Shown: positions 43,932-53,325 of the stretch, one piece after another
How positions within the stretch are numbered: position 1 is the stretch's first letter
Layout of the letters: each line of letters starts with the position of its first letter
Assembly (NCBI GenBank): GCA_002163155.1
Contig: MAAO01000008.1
Span: forward strand, 62,001 to 126,000
Direction: 5' to 3'
DNA: 64,000 nt
Source: Halobacteriovorax marinus
GTDB taxonomy: Bacteria; Bdellovibrionota; Bacteriovoracia; Bacteriovoracales; Bacteriovoracaceae
Translations under genes and position numbers: made by a program
Notes under the pieces: model-generated
What the model was told of the DNA's origin: nothing
What the model saw: the letters and a program-made list of their open reading frames with translations, nothing else
Databases searched by the model: none

Positions 43932-43934
43932 ATT

Positions 43935-43968
43935 TATAAAAATCTGGCACACCTAATTCTTGGTGTGC
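43935..43968 (-). terminator. Hairpin terminator between the YceI and yaaA genes
   Basis: GCACACC (43947-43953) pairs with GGTGTGC (43962-43968). On the minus strand it is followed after CAGA by TTTTT, so it mainly serves yaaA; read from the plus strand it has only a weak T-rich tail. Confidence 0.65.
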
Positions 43969-43983
43969 ATATTGTCTTGCATT

Positions 43984-44742
43984 TTATCTAGTAAAAACTA
44001 ACTCATTATTCTCAGACATTGATTTACTAAATTTATAACCATCCATCTTGAATTTTTTAAGTTCAGCAACAGTAGTGACCTTGTTTTCTATAACAAATCT
44101 CGCCATCATTCCCCTTGCTCGTTTGGCAAAGAGACCAACAACTTTAAACTCATCACCTTTCTGTTGTTTAAAAACAGGAGTGATAATTGTAGCGGCAACA
44201 TTTTTAAAATCAACGGCACTAGAATACTCAACAGAAGCGCAATTTAAGAGAATTTCTTCTTTTTTTATAAGGGAATTGATTTCAGCGGTTAAGTCCTCTT
44301 TCCAATATTCATAGAGATTTTTATTTCCATTACATGGGAACCTAGTCCCCATCTCTAATCTATAGGGCTGGATAAGTTCAAGTGGAGAGAGAATTCCATA
44401 GAGACCAGAAAGAATTCTTAAGTGGTCCTGAGCGTACTTTATTTGCGAAGTAGAAAGAGTTTCCGCATCTAGACCTACATAGGTATCACCCTTAAAAGCA
44501 AACACAGCTTGTTTGGCATTTTTCAAAGTAAAAGGAGCTTTAAATTTCTTATAGCGCTCGACATTCAAATCAGTAAGGGTTGTAGAGAGTTTCATAAGTT
44601 TAGAAATTTCACTAGGCGTACATTTCTTTAAATCACTTATGAGTTTCTTAGACTTAGTTAAGAATTTTGGCATTACATGTGTATCTACAGGTGCAGCACT
44701 TTCAAAATCTAACTTTTTAGCGGGTGAAACTATCACTAACAT
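43984..44742 (-). CDS. yaaA: Peroxide-stress protein YaaA
   Basis: 252 aa, the usual DUF328 length. Characteristic strings: LVIVSPAKKLDFE, AVFAFKGDTYVGLDAETL, HLRILSGLYGILSPLELIQPYRLEMGT split over the core, NLYEYWKE, NCASVEYSS and FAKRARGMMARF near the C-terminus. E. coli YaaA lowers free iron during peroxide stress and binds DNA. A Shine-Dalgarno GAGGAG precedes the ATG. Confidence 0.95.
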   Translation of the reverse strand: MLVIVSPAKKLDFESAAPVDTHVMPKFLTKSKKLISDLKKCTPSEISKLMKLSTTLTDLNVERYKKFKAPFTLKNAKQAVFAFKGDTYVGLDAETLSTSQIKYAQDHLRILSGLYGILSPLELIQPYRLEMGTRFPCNGNKNLYEYWKEDLTAEINSLIKKEEILLNCASVEYSSAVDFKNVAATIITPVFKQQKGDEFKVVGLFAKRARGMMARFVIENKVTTVAELKKFKMDGYKFSKSMSENNELVFTR

Positions 44743-44919
44743 TAAAACTCCTCACGACATATTTCTGAGTATTCTACTTCTTTTTAGTGCCCATTGGCCA
44801 TGGCACAGGGGCCATAATTACGTGTTTTTAGGTAAACATTTTGAACGTATTTTACCTCTTTTTAATTAATTTCGCTGAATGCTATACTCCATGCACCAAG
44901 TTCTAAAAGTGAGAGAAGT

Positions 44920-45675
44920 ATGAAGAATAGACCTCTTTTATTTATTATCCTAAGCCTAATGCACTTAGTGGAACCCTTAATTAAGATCCTCTATTTTAAG
45001 GCCGATACGGGATTTCCTCTCTTACAAATTGTAGAAAATATTACTCATTTAAATTCTGCAAGGGCCATTTTTGAATTTTGGTTTCTCTTTCCTATTGGAG
45101 GTCTTGCTTTACTAGGAGTAAAGAAATGGAGTTACCCAATTTTCGTAGGTGTTCAAAGTTATAGTATTTATTCCCATATCAATTACGAGTCTTTTGCCTG
45201 GCCATATGTTAGTCAGTCTCCCATGTGGCCGAGCCTTGCTATATTGAGTTGTAATGTAGCGATTATAATCTACTTTCTCTTACCTGAAATTCGAAAACCA
45301 TTCTTTGACCGCGACATGCGTTGGTGGGAACATCGTGAGAGATATTCCCTACGAATTCCATGTTCATATAGTATCAACTCTAATAACGCACTGAAAGATG
45401 CAGAGATTCTGAATATTTCGCAATCAGGTGCATTTCTTACGATTGAGCATAAGCTGTTAGAGAAAAATCAAACAGTGACATTAAATATAAGCTTTATGGA
45501 TGAACATATTTCACTTGATGCAAGAGTTGTAAGTTTACATACTTTTGATCATCAAGACGGAATTGGGGTTAATTTTGAATACGAAAATATTTGGGAAAAG
45601 CTGCAAATGAAGAAAGTTATTAAGAAGATATCTAAGGCCTCTAAGAAACACTACAATAGGGCCCTGGCCGCTTAA
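44920..45675 (+). CDS. Membrane protein with C-terminal PilZ (c-di-GMP-binding) domain
   Basis: 251 aa. Residues 1-130 form about four membrane helices with short loops. The PilZ domain (about 140-245) keeps both nucleotide motifs: R-x-x-x-R in RYSLRIP and N-x-S-x-x-G in NISQSGAFL. It therefore probably binds cyclic-di-GMP at the inner membrane and passes the signal through the membrane part. Together with the HD-GYP-like protein at 5014-6405 it points to c-di-GMP control. The 3' end overlaps the convergent rsmJ by 4 nt. Confidence 0.85.
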   Translation: MKNRPLLFIILSLMHLVEPLIKILYFKADTGFPLLQIVENITHLNSARAIFEFWFLFPIGGLALLGVKKWSYPIFVGVQSYSIYSHINYESFAWPYVSQSPMWPSLAILSCNVAIIIYFLLPEIRKPFFDRDMRWWEHRERYSLRIPCSYSINSNNALKDAEILNISQSGAFLTIEHKLLEKNQTVTLNISFMDEHISLDARVVSLHTFDHQDGIGVNFEYENIWEKLQMKKVIKKISKASKKHYNRALAA

Positions 45676-46394
45676 GGAAAAACGTAGAGATCGTAACGAG
45701 CGGTTTTCCCCACGAACTGCGAAGAGGGTTTTGACTTTAATGTAGGCGACTTCACTCCCCTCTTAATGACAAATCTCTTAACGCCACTTCTCTTTGCCCA
45801 ATCAAAAACATCCTCAATATCCTCATCTCTACCTACCAATTCTCGAAACACTTGCATCTCCTTTCTAGGAAGTGCAGTTTTCTTCTTACCTTCTTCTGGA
45901 TACATAGGATCATAGTAGAAAACATCTGGAGGATTTATGGCCAAGAGTTTAAGATGTTTTGAGGCCTGTCCATAATGAACTTCAAAAGATTTTGATTCGA
46001 ACTCAGTTTGCGCCAAAAGCAATAGGGCCGCAACGCTGGGGTTTCTTTCAAAAGCTGTGACTTTTGCGCCAAATTTTAAAATGAGAATTGAATCTTTTCC
46101 ACTGCCACAAGTTAAATCCCACACATGAGTTTCACCGGCCCTCTTAATTCCTAAGGCCTTAGCAAGAGGCTCTTTTGAATTTGTATATTTTTTATTGGAA
46201 TGTGACTGCCACAATTCACTAAATGAAAATTGAATGTGGCCTCTTTCTAGGGATTTATAAAACAAACCTTCTTCATCATAAATGAGTCCACTGTCACAAG
46301 GTTCAGAGCACTGCTGTACGTCAAAAACTCGTGTGAGAATCTCTAGAATAACAGGGTCGATAGGGATTTTGGAATGAATCATTAAACTTTGCAT
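45672..46394 (-). CDS. rsmJ: 16S rRNA (guanine-N2)-methyltransferase RsmJ
   Basis: 240 aa. SAM motif I VWDLTCGSGKDSILIL, acidic end of strand 2 in AFERNP, and the RsmJ signature YYDPMYPEE followed by LPRKEMQVFRELVG. A late VIKRGVKSP matches the family's VVKRP-like segment. RsmJ methylates G1516 of 16S rRNA in E. coli. No Shine-Dalgarno sequence; an extended -10 is 6 nt upstream, fitting a leaderless mRNA. Confidence 0.92.
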   Translation of the reverse strand: MQSLMIHSKIPIDPVILEILTRVFDVQQCSEPCDSGLIYDEEGLFYKSLERGHIQFSFSELWQSHSNKKYTNSKEPLAKALGIKRAGETHVWDLTCGSGKDSILILKFGAKVTAFERNPSVAALLLLAQTEFESKSFEVHYGQASKHLKLLAINPPDVFYYDPMYPEEGKKKTALPRKEMQVFRELVGRDEDIEDVFDWAKRSGVKRFVIKRGVKSPTLKSKPSSQFVGKTARYDLYVFP

Positions 46395-46400
46395 GAGCCT

Positions 46401-46409
46401 ATTATAACA
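46401..46409 (-). promoter_or_regulatory. Extended -10 promoter for a leaderless rsmJ mRNA
   Basis: TGT-TATAAT on the minus strand (46409-46401), then AGGCTC and the ATG. An extended -10 can work with a weak -35; TTGACT lies 21 nt upstream. Confidence 0.5.
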
Positions 46410-46494
46410 GTTAATTTAGCTAGATAAAGTCAAATATTTCATGATATTAAGAGTATATAAATTTTTAAACACATCGCCCATAGGAAGAGACCTC

Positions 46495-49494
46495 ATGACT
46501 AGAAGATCAAACTTACCTTACAATCCCGAAAATTTAGATAGAGAATTAAAACCATACTATATTACAGCCACTGAACAAGAGATAAATGAAATGATGGATA
46601 CTGTTGGTATCAACTCATTTCAAGACCTATTCTCTCATATTCCGAAAGAAATCTTAATGGATCAAAAGCCTCAGTTTGGTGACAGACTAGAGTACGATGA
46701 TCTCATTGCTGACGTTGAAAATCTCTCAAAGAAGAATAATTTAAAAACTTCTTTTCTAGGAGATGGTCTACAACAATATAAAGTTCCCCCAATTGTTCCT
46801 TTTGTCTGTGACATTAGAGGACTTACGACGGCTTACACTCCTTACCAACCAGAACGCTCACAAGGAACACTGTGGACTATGTGGATGTACTCTAGCACTA
46901 TTTCTATGCTCACAGGTTTTGAGGCCATCAACGCTTCTTTTTATGAGAGAGCAACTTGTCTCTTTGAGGCCTGTAGTACAGCTACTAGAATTAAGAAGAA
47001 AACTAATACTGTTATTGTCTCGGCAGGAGTCCATCCTGGAGATATGGAAGTTTTAAAAACTCAATCATTAGAGACAAATCTAGAAATTTTAATATTACCG
47101 CTAGATCAAGAAACAGGTCTTACTAATATTGAAGCTGCCAAACAAATGATTAATGACAACCTAGAAGATCTATCTGGATTTGCTTTTTGTCAGGTTAACA
47201 ACTTTGGTCTACTAGAAGATGTAAATGCCTTAACTGACCTTTGTTACGATGCTGAAATTCAATCTATCGCTATAATTGATCCAATGCTACTAGCGACAGA
47301 GGGACTTGTTCAACCTTCTCTTTATGGTTCTAATGACCAAGGTGCTCATATGATCGTAGGTGAAGGACAACATCTGGCGATTGGACCAAACTACGGCGGG
47401 CCAGGACTAGGGATTTTTGGAATTCGTTATAACGAAAAAAATAAATTATCTATCAGGTCTACTGCAGGAAGATTTATTGGAAAAGGAAAAGACGACAAAG
47501 GTAAGACGGCCCTTGCCATGGTACTTTCAACTCGTGAGCAACATATTAGAAGAGAGAAGGCCACGAGTAATATCTGTTCTAACCAATCATACATAGCAAC
47601 TGCTGCTGGAGCAGGAATTCTCGGTCGTGGTGAAAGTGGAATGACTGAAGCCTGTATGGCCGGTAGAGAATTGGCCACTCAGGCCTTTATTGAATTGAGT
47701 AAATATGCTGAGTTAACTCCAGCATTTCCACACACACCTTTCTTTAATGAAATAACTTTTGAGTTCACAGGAAATTTAGAACAACTCATAAGTGAAGCTT
47801 CAAAAGCTGGAATTCATATTGGTCTCAACATTAGTAAGAGACACGATAGTAAGAGTCTATTAAAACTAAGCTTTTCTGATATCCAAACTGATGATGATTT
47901 AAATAAATTAATGGAATTTCTAGATTCAAAGCTCAATCGTAATGATAGCGAAGTCGATCTTCCAGAAATTCCAGAGACTTTGAGAAGACTATCAGCAGTA
48001 GGTCTTCCTGAGTTTACACAAGAAGAAATACAAAGTTTTTACACTGAACTAGGAACAATGAACGTCTCTCCAGACGACAGTATATATCCCCTAGGTTCTT
48101 GTACAATGAAGTATAATCCCTACATCAATGACTACGCAGCTTCTCTTACAGGATTCACAGACACTCACCCACAAGCACCAGAAGAAGACGTTCAAGCGAA
48201 CTTAGAGATTCTATTTGAAACTCAAGAGATGTTTAAATCCATTACAGGGCTTCCAGGAATTATCACTCAGCCAGTGGCCGGTGCTCAAGGCGAACTAGTT
48301 GGATTGAAATTATTCCAAGCTTATCATCAAGATAAAGGAAATGGAGAAACAAAGAATATTCTTCTCATTCCAAAAAGTGCTCACGGAACAAATCCTGCGA
48401 CTGCAACAATGGCTGGATACCAGACAAAGAAAGTAGCAGGAGTTGAATATGGAATCATTACTCTAGAGGCCAATGACCATGGAGAAATTGATTTTGAAAG
48501 ATTTCAAGAAGTTGTTGCAAAGTACAGTGAGAGAATCGCTGGAATCATGATCACCAATCCAAATACTGCAGGAATATTTGAAACTAACTTTAAAGCAATA
48601 GCTGATCTTATTCATTCTGTAGACGGACTTGTCTATATGGACGGAGCCAATATGAATGCTATTGCAGGTTGGGTTGATCTGGATAAAATGGGCGTCGATG
48701 CAGTCCATAATAATCTCCATAAAACTTGGAGTATTCCACACGGTGGAGGTGGCCCAGGTGATGCTATTGTTGGAGTTAGTACAAGACTGATGGATTTTAT
48801 GCCAGGAATTCAGGTAGAGAAACATGGTGAGAAGTTCTCAACTTTTAAAGCAAAGAAATCAATTGGTAGCTTTCACAGACACCACGGTAACTTTGCTCAC
48901 AAAGTAAGATGTTACACTTATATAAAAGCGCTCGGAGGGGAAGGCGTAAGAAGAATGTCAGCAGTGGCCGTTCTCTCTGCCAAGTACCTCTATGAAAAGC
49001 TTAAAGATACATACCCTACTCTTCCTCCAGGATCTGTTGATGTTCCAAGAATGCACGAGTTCATTTTAACTATTACTGATGATGAATTTTCAAAAATTAT
49101 CAATGCCGGTATTCCTAAGTCCACCGCCATTGCAAAGATTGGAAAGCTCTTCTTAGACTTTGGTTTACATGCTCCTACTGTGGCCTTTCCAGAAGTTTAC
49201 GGACTGATGATTGAACCTACCGAGTCTTTTTCAAAAGCTGAGCTAGACGCTTTCATCGAAGTGGTAAAAGAAATTAAACTCATAATAAATGAACATCCAC
49301 AGGTTCTAGCAACTGTCCCTCACTTTACTCCTGTTGGAAAAGTTGACGAAGTTAGTGCGAATAAGAATTTAGTTCTTAGCGAGAGTCTTACAAGTTTTCC
49401 TCAATTGCCTAAGAATGTAATTGAGCCTGGTGTTCTCATGTCTCTTACTCCAAAAGAAGTGACAACAAAAATACTAGATTCTCACGAAGCATAA
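46495..49494 (+). CDS. gcvP: Glycine dehydrogenase (P-protein), GcvPA-GcvPB fusion
   Basis: 999 aa from the ATG at 46495 (AGGAAGAG upstream); an ATG at 46441 adds a tail not seen in the family. The first half (about 1-490) resembles the GcvPA subunit: YYITATEQEINEMM, LFSHIP, TAYTPYQPERSQGTL, GPNYGGPGLGIFGIR. The second resembles GcvPB: IYPLGSCTMKYNP, GAQGELVGLKLF, MTNPNTAGIFE-like segment and the PLP Lys743 in NNLHKTWSIPHGGGGPG. It decarboxylates glycine in the glycine cleavage system. Neither gcvT nor gcvH is nearby. Confidence 0.93.
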   Translation: MTRRSNLPYNPENLDRELKPYYITATEQEINEMMDTVGINSFQDLFSHIPKEILMDQKPQFGDRLEYDDLIADVENLSKKNNLKTSFLGDGLQQYKVPPIVPFVCDIRGLTTAYTPYQPERSQGTLWTMWMYSSTISMLTGFEAINASFYERATCLFEACSTATRIKKKTNTVIVSAGVHPGDMEVLKTQSLETNLEILILPLDQETGLTNIEAAKQMINDNLEDLSGFAFCQVNNFGLLEDVNALTDLCYDAEIQSIAIIDPMLLATEGLVQPSLYGSNDQGAHMIVGEGQHLAIGPNYGGPGLGIFGIRYNEKNKLSIRSTAGRFIGKGKDDKGKTALAMVLSTREQHIRREKATSNICSNQSYIATAAGAGILGRGESGMTEACMAGRELATQAFIELSKYAELTPAFPHTPFFNEITFEFTGNLEQLISEASKAGIHIGLNISKRHDSKSLLKLSFSDIQTDDDLNKLMEFLDSKLNRNDSEVDLPEIPETLRRLSAVGLPEFTQEEIQSFYTELGTMNVSPDDSIYPLGSCTMKYNPYINDYAASLTGFTDTHPQAPEEDVQANLEILFETQEMFKSITGLPGIITQPVAGAQGELVGLKLFQAYHQDKGNGETKNILLIPKSAHGTNPATATMAGYQTKKVAGVEYGIITLEANDHGEIDFERFQEVVAKYSERIAGIMITNPNTAGIFETNFKAIADLIHSVDGLVYMDGANMNAIAGWVDLDKMGVDAVHNNLHKTWSIPHGGGGPGDAIVGVSTRLMDFMPGIQVEKHGEKFSTFKAKKSIGSFHRHHGNFAHKVRCYTYIKALGGEGVRRMSAVAVLSAKYLYEKLKDTYPTLPPGSVDVPRMHEFILTITDDEFSKIINAGIPKSTAIAKIGKLFLDFGLHAPTVAFPEVYGLMIEPTESFSKAELDAFIEVVKEIKLIINEHPQVLATVPHFTPVGKVDEVSANKNLVLSESLTSFPQLPKNVIEPGVLMSLTPKEVTTKILDSHEA

Positions 49495-49507
49495 TAAAAT
49501 CTATTGT

Positions 49508-49540
49508 TTAAGGTGCGGTATTTCTCGCACCTTAATATTT
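49508..49540 (+). terminator. Intrinsic terminator after gcvP
   Basis: TTAAGGTGCG (49508-49517) pairs perfectly with CGCACCTTAA (49526-49535) around an 8-nt loop, followed by a short T-rich tract. Confidence 0.72.
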
Positions 49541-49606
49541 CCTCAAAAAGCTCCATAGCATTACTCTCCATATAGATTCTTCCGATAATTAATAAAAGGA
49601 AGGATT

Positions 49607-50038
49607 ATGTTTAAACTCATTAGTGAATTATTACGTCTAAAAGACTTCGAGCAAGTTAAGCATGCCATTGTTCTAAAAAACGATACGAGTGGTACTGAAA
49701 TAATGAATTATAAACAAATCACTATTGGTGAGATAAAACTTACGGGCATTTGTCTTGCTGTTCCTCCCAAGTCCTTTGGGGCAAATCATAATCTGACACT
49801 CTATATCTACAAAGCCCCGCTTAATAAAGAGACACTAAAGAAAATAAAAAATAAGAATTTTAAAGGAAGCTTACAGCTCATAGGTAAGATTAAAGAAATC
49901 GAAAATGAAGAAGAAACACAATACATAGAAGTAGAATTCACTCAATTTGATCCTCAGAACTGGAAATCATTTTACAATGATTACACTCATGCCCAAGACA
50001 CAATTCAAGACTATATTGAAGCAGGAGAAGCTGAGTGA
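49607..50038 (+). CDS. Cytoplasmic protein of unknown function, coupled to a TPR protein
   Basis: 143 aa, no signal peptide or membrane helix. Central beta-rich part (ITIGEIKLTGICLAVP, NLTLYIYKAPL, LIGKIKEIENEEETQYIEVEFTQF) and a helical C-terminus. The strand pattern could be a small barrel such as PilZ, but PilZ motifs are missing. AAGGAAGG precedes the ATG. It overlaps the TPR gene by 4 nt (GTGA), so the two products are probably made in fixed ratio and interact. Confidence 0.7.
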   Translation: MFKLISELLRLKDFEQVKHAIVLKNDTSGTEIMNYKQITIGEIKLTGICLAVPPKSFGANHNLTLYIYKAPLNKETLKKIKNKNFKGSLQLIGKIKEIENEEETQYIEVEFTQFDPQNWKSFYNDYTHAQDTIQDYIEAGEAE

Positions 50039-51372
50039 GTTTTGATAAGAACGATAAGAAGAACAAGCATATTGTTGATTGGTTTAGAAATAAATCTGCA
50101 GTGATCTATGAGCCTGCCAGTATGAATCGAACATCAATTAAAAAAATGCTTATAGTTTATGGTTTAAATATGGATAAAATCTATGTACCAGAAACATTTG
50201 TAGATGCTAAGGATTTTATTGCTAATGAGAAACCTGATATTGTGTTTACAAGAGATGACAATAAAGGAGAGAAAGGATTAGACCTTTTGGATCTTCATAT
50301 TGAAACTATCCCAAATCGATTAAACACAGGTTTTTTCTTAGTTAGTGAAGATAACTCTCCATCGATATCGGCCGTTGTTCTAGATACTGAAGTTGATGGC
50401 ATACTTACCCTACCTTTCACAGGAGCTTCTCTAGAGAAAATCATAAAACTAGGTTTAAAGAAGAAGTATAAACCCAATCCCTATAACAAAATGATCGAAG
50501 AGGCTAAAGGAAAAATGGTTCAAGGAGATGTTGAGGGAGCCCTTCAAATTCTTAAAAGTGCTAGTGATATGAATAAGACACCCGTTCTCTCAAACTGTTA
50601 TATAGCTAAGATATTAATCTCTAATAATGATGAAAAAGAAGCAGAAGAGATGCTACTTGAAAATTTAAATCAAAATACTAAACATTACTTAAGTTTAAAA
50701 GAGCTAGCAAAACTCTATAAACATCAATCAAGATTTAAAGATCAATATGATATGACTTCACGAATACTTGATGAATATGCAATGAATCCAGAAAAAATTC
50801 CTGACCTCACTAAGCTTAGTATTCAAAATGAAAAGTATGAAGATATTTGGAATTATGCAAAGGTATTTTCTACCATTAAAACCCCTTCTCTTAAAATCAC
50901 TCAATTTATTTCTGCCGGCCTAGCAATTTGTGGCAGATTCATGGTGAAAACGAGCAGACCCGATGAAGGAAAAAAGGCCATACTAAAGTCAGCAAAAATG
51001 GCGCATGGAAAATTTGAAATATTAAAAAGCCTAGCTGAATCGCTACTTTTAATTGGTGATAAAGAAGGGGCCAGTAAACTCTTAAATGATCATGCTAATG
51101 AGAACACAGATGAAATTGCTCTGGAAGTTTTTCAATTTGAAATATTTGCAAGAGAGTCTCTCACTCCACAAACTCTTGAAAGGGGAAGAAAACTCTTAAA
51201 CTCAGAATTCAAAGCACCGGAAATTTATCAAATTCTGATAGAGAAACTCATAAGCGGTAATATGAAAATAGGTATTATCGAAGAAATGGTAGATTCAGCA
51301 AAGAAAGATTTTCCTGACCTTAGCGATCAATTTCAGCAACTTTTAGAAAAGGCGCAAAGTAATGCAGCTTAG
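50035..51372 (+). CDS. Pseudo-receiver plus TPR-like repeat protein
   Basis: 445 aa, GTG start overlapping the preceding gene. Residues about 17-135 look like a receiver fold (SAVIYEPASMNRTSIKKML, PDIVFTRDD, VDGILTLPFTGASLEKII) but the usual phospho-acceptor position is not a clean Asp and the acidic pocket is absent. From about 150 on, helical pairs like VQGDVEGALQILKSA and LSLKELAKLYKHQSRFKDQYD indicate TPR repeats to the C-terminus. Such proteins act as scaffolds; the partner may be the 143-aa protein. Convergent with the UshA-like gene, overlapping by 4 nt. Confidence 0.75.
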   Translation: MSFDKNDKKNKHIVDWFRNKSAVIYEPASMNRTSIKKMLIVYGLNMDKIYVPETFVDAKDFIANEKPDIVFTRDDNKGEKGLDLLDLHIETIPNRLNTGFFLVSEDNSPSISAVVLDTEVDGILTLPFTGASLEKIIKLGLKKKYKPNPYNKMIEEAKGKMVQGDVEGALQILKSASDMNKTPVLSNCYIAKILISNNDEKEAEEMLLENLNQNTKHYLSLKELAKLYKHQSRFKDQYDMTSRILDEYAMNPEKIPDLTKLSIQNEKYEDIWNYAKVFSTIKTPSLKITQFISAGLAICGRFMVKTSRPDEGKKAILKSAKMAHGKFEILKSLAESLLLIGDKEGASKLLNDHANENTDEIALEVFQFEIFARESLTPQTLERGRKLLNSEFKAPEIYQILIEKLISGNMKIGIIEEMVDSAKKDFPDLSDQFQQLLEKAQSNAA

Positions 51373-53066
51373 AGGATTTCTCTTCTAAAAGGAATTTTAA
51401 TATCTTTCACAAACTTTTTACGAAGCACTGACGTACGGTGATAACCATCTCCCTTACCATAATTCTTAGTAATGACTCCTACGCTTCTGACCTTATTGGC
51501 CACGGCATCCCAAATAGTCACTTCAGATCTTGAAACTTTTCTAAGTAGGTGTCTTACTGATCCATTAATACCAAAACCGCCGACTACAATCCCCTCAGGC
51601 ATTGATACGCGATACTTTCTATAGGGCTTAATCTTCTTTCCATTCACTTTAATATTAACCACATTAAAGTCACTATCTACGCCTAGAAATTGTCCAAGGA
51701 CACCTAGAGGATGATCAGGATCAGTAGAGATATCCCTTCTTACAATGGCTGCATTGATATCAATGATTTCATTTTGATCGTCAATTAGATCAAATGTAAC
51801 CCCTGAGAAAGTTACCGGAAATTGTCCTTTTAGAAAGAGTCTAATGAAAGATTTTAGGACTACACCAAAAATATCAACTTTATAAACATGCCAACCATAT
51901 TTATTTTCAAGATCGAAAACTCTGGGGTAGGAGTTAAAAATCATCTCTCTAGTAATTTCACCATTTGGTAGGCTCGCTCCACCAAAACCTGGAGAATGAA
52001 AACTAATATCAGCATCAACAGATTCTTTGATGGCGTCAGTAATCAACTTTGACCAAGGAGTTAGTCTAGAGACACTATTTCTTAATTTTATATGAGAATA
52101 ACCCATCACCTCTTGTAGGTAATCTTCACCGTACTTATCATTTAAAATTTCTCTTGTGTCATGAATATATTGGTCAATTTCTTCATCCCGTTCATCTGCT
52201 GTGTAGATGGGAATGAGTTTGTAATCGAGAATTTCAAGAGGTTTACCTTTTTCAAGACGAAGAAGAGTTTTTCCAAGAAACCTTGCATGGGCACCTGTTT
52301 GAACAACTGGTCTCTTAATCCCACTGGCATCTTTAACCATCAACGGCTTCATAATAGCAGTATGAGAGTGACCTCCAATTAACATATCAATGTCAGAAGA
52401 CTTTTTGATTATCTTCTTATCACCGTTAATACCCACGTGAGTAAGAGCTATGACAAAATCATGCCCATGGTGCTCTTTCATTTTCTTAGAGAGTTTGGCG
52501 CCTACTTTAGCAGGTTTTTTAATCACTCCACCATTGAAGCGCCACTTGTAAAAGAGCTCATTGGTAGTAAGCCCCATGACTCCAATTTTTAAATCATCAA
52601 TTCTAAAAGTTGCGTAAGGCTTTATATGTTTTTTTATAGAGGTATAAAGAGGATTGGTGGCCTTAAAATTTGCACCAAGGTATTCAAATAATGGAGGTTG
52701 TTCCTTTAAAAGTTTATTTAAATCACTTCCACCCATGAGCCAATCATGATTTCCCACAGCGACGGCATCGTAACCCATCTCATCCATCAGTTTAAAGCTT
52801 CGCTTCCCATTATCGGCCATATAATAAATATTACCTTCAAGAAAATCACCTGCATCAAAACGTAACGTAGCTATTCCTTGTGCGGTAGCACGGGCCTCGA
52901 GCTCATCCATCTTAGTCTTTAGAGCAGAATAACTTCCGCGAGTTTCGTCAATAATTGTGTGATCATAATAAGAGTGTAAATCATTTGTATGCAGAATTTG
53001 CACAATCGTAGCACTAGCATTTAAGGTAAATAGAACGGCTAAAATTGATAGAGAAAGCTTTTTCAA
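51369..53066 (-). CDS. UshA-family 5'-nucleotidase / cyclic phosphodiesterase, TTG start
   Basis: 565 aa from a TTG at 53066, chosen because AGGAG lies 5 nt upstream and it opens a standard signal peptide (KKLSLSILAVLFTLNASA); the ATG 63 nt earlier has neither. N-terminal calcineurin-like domain: LHTNDLHSYYDH, GNHDWLMGG, ALTHVGINGDK and GGHSHTAI with the metal ligands. C-terminal 5_nucleotid_C domain: FGGASLPNGEITREMIFNSYP (split) and a substrate loop. It would hydrolyse nucleotides in the periplasm, fitting salvage of prey nucleotides. It is divergent from a maltoporin-like gene. Confidence 0.9.
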   Translation of the reverse strand: MKKLSLSILAVLFTLNASATIVQILHTNDLHSYYDHTIIDETRGSYSALKTKMDELEARATAQGIATLRFDAGDFLEGNIYYMADNGKRSFKLMDEMGYDAVAVGNHDWLMGGSDLNKLLKEQPPLFEYLGANFKATNPLYTSIKKHIKPYATFRIDDLKIGVMGLTTNELFYKWRFNGGVIKKPAKVGAKLSKKMKEHHGHDFVIALTHVGINGDKKIIKKSSDIDMLIGGHSHTAIMKPLMVKDASGIKRPVVQTGAHARFLGKTLLRLEKGKPLEILDYKLIPIYTADERDEEIDQYIHDTREILNDKYGEDYLQEVMGYSHIKLRNSVSRLTPWSKLITDAIKESVDADISFHSPGFGGASLPNGEITREMIFNSYPRVFDLENKYGWHVYKVDIFGVVLKSFIRLFLKGQFPVTFSGVTFDLIDDQNEIIDINAAIVRRDISTDPDHPLGVLGQFLGVDSDFNVVNIKVNGKKIKPYRKYRVSMPEGIVVGGFGINGSVRHLLRKVSRSEVTIWDAVANKVRSVGVITKNYGKGDGYHRTSVLRKKFVKDIKIPFRREIL

Positions 53067-53325
53067 ATGAACTCCTATTATTGAGTAAAAAGTTAACCAT
53101 GAAGATATTAAATTGACAACAAACATCAAGTATAAGTCTTAGGAAATATTGAACTCTGTCATATTTTCACACTCAAAGTGGAGCCTTAATTTAATATAAA
53201 CTTTTCCTAGAAGCCTTCCAAAAAAACACTTTCACCACTATATTTATTTAGTAACTATGAATTGATAATAAAAACAAACTCCTGACGCGCTACGCATAAG
53301 CTACGCTTTAAGGAAAGGAAAGAAT

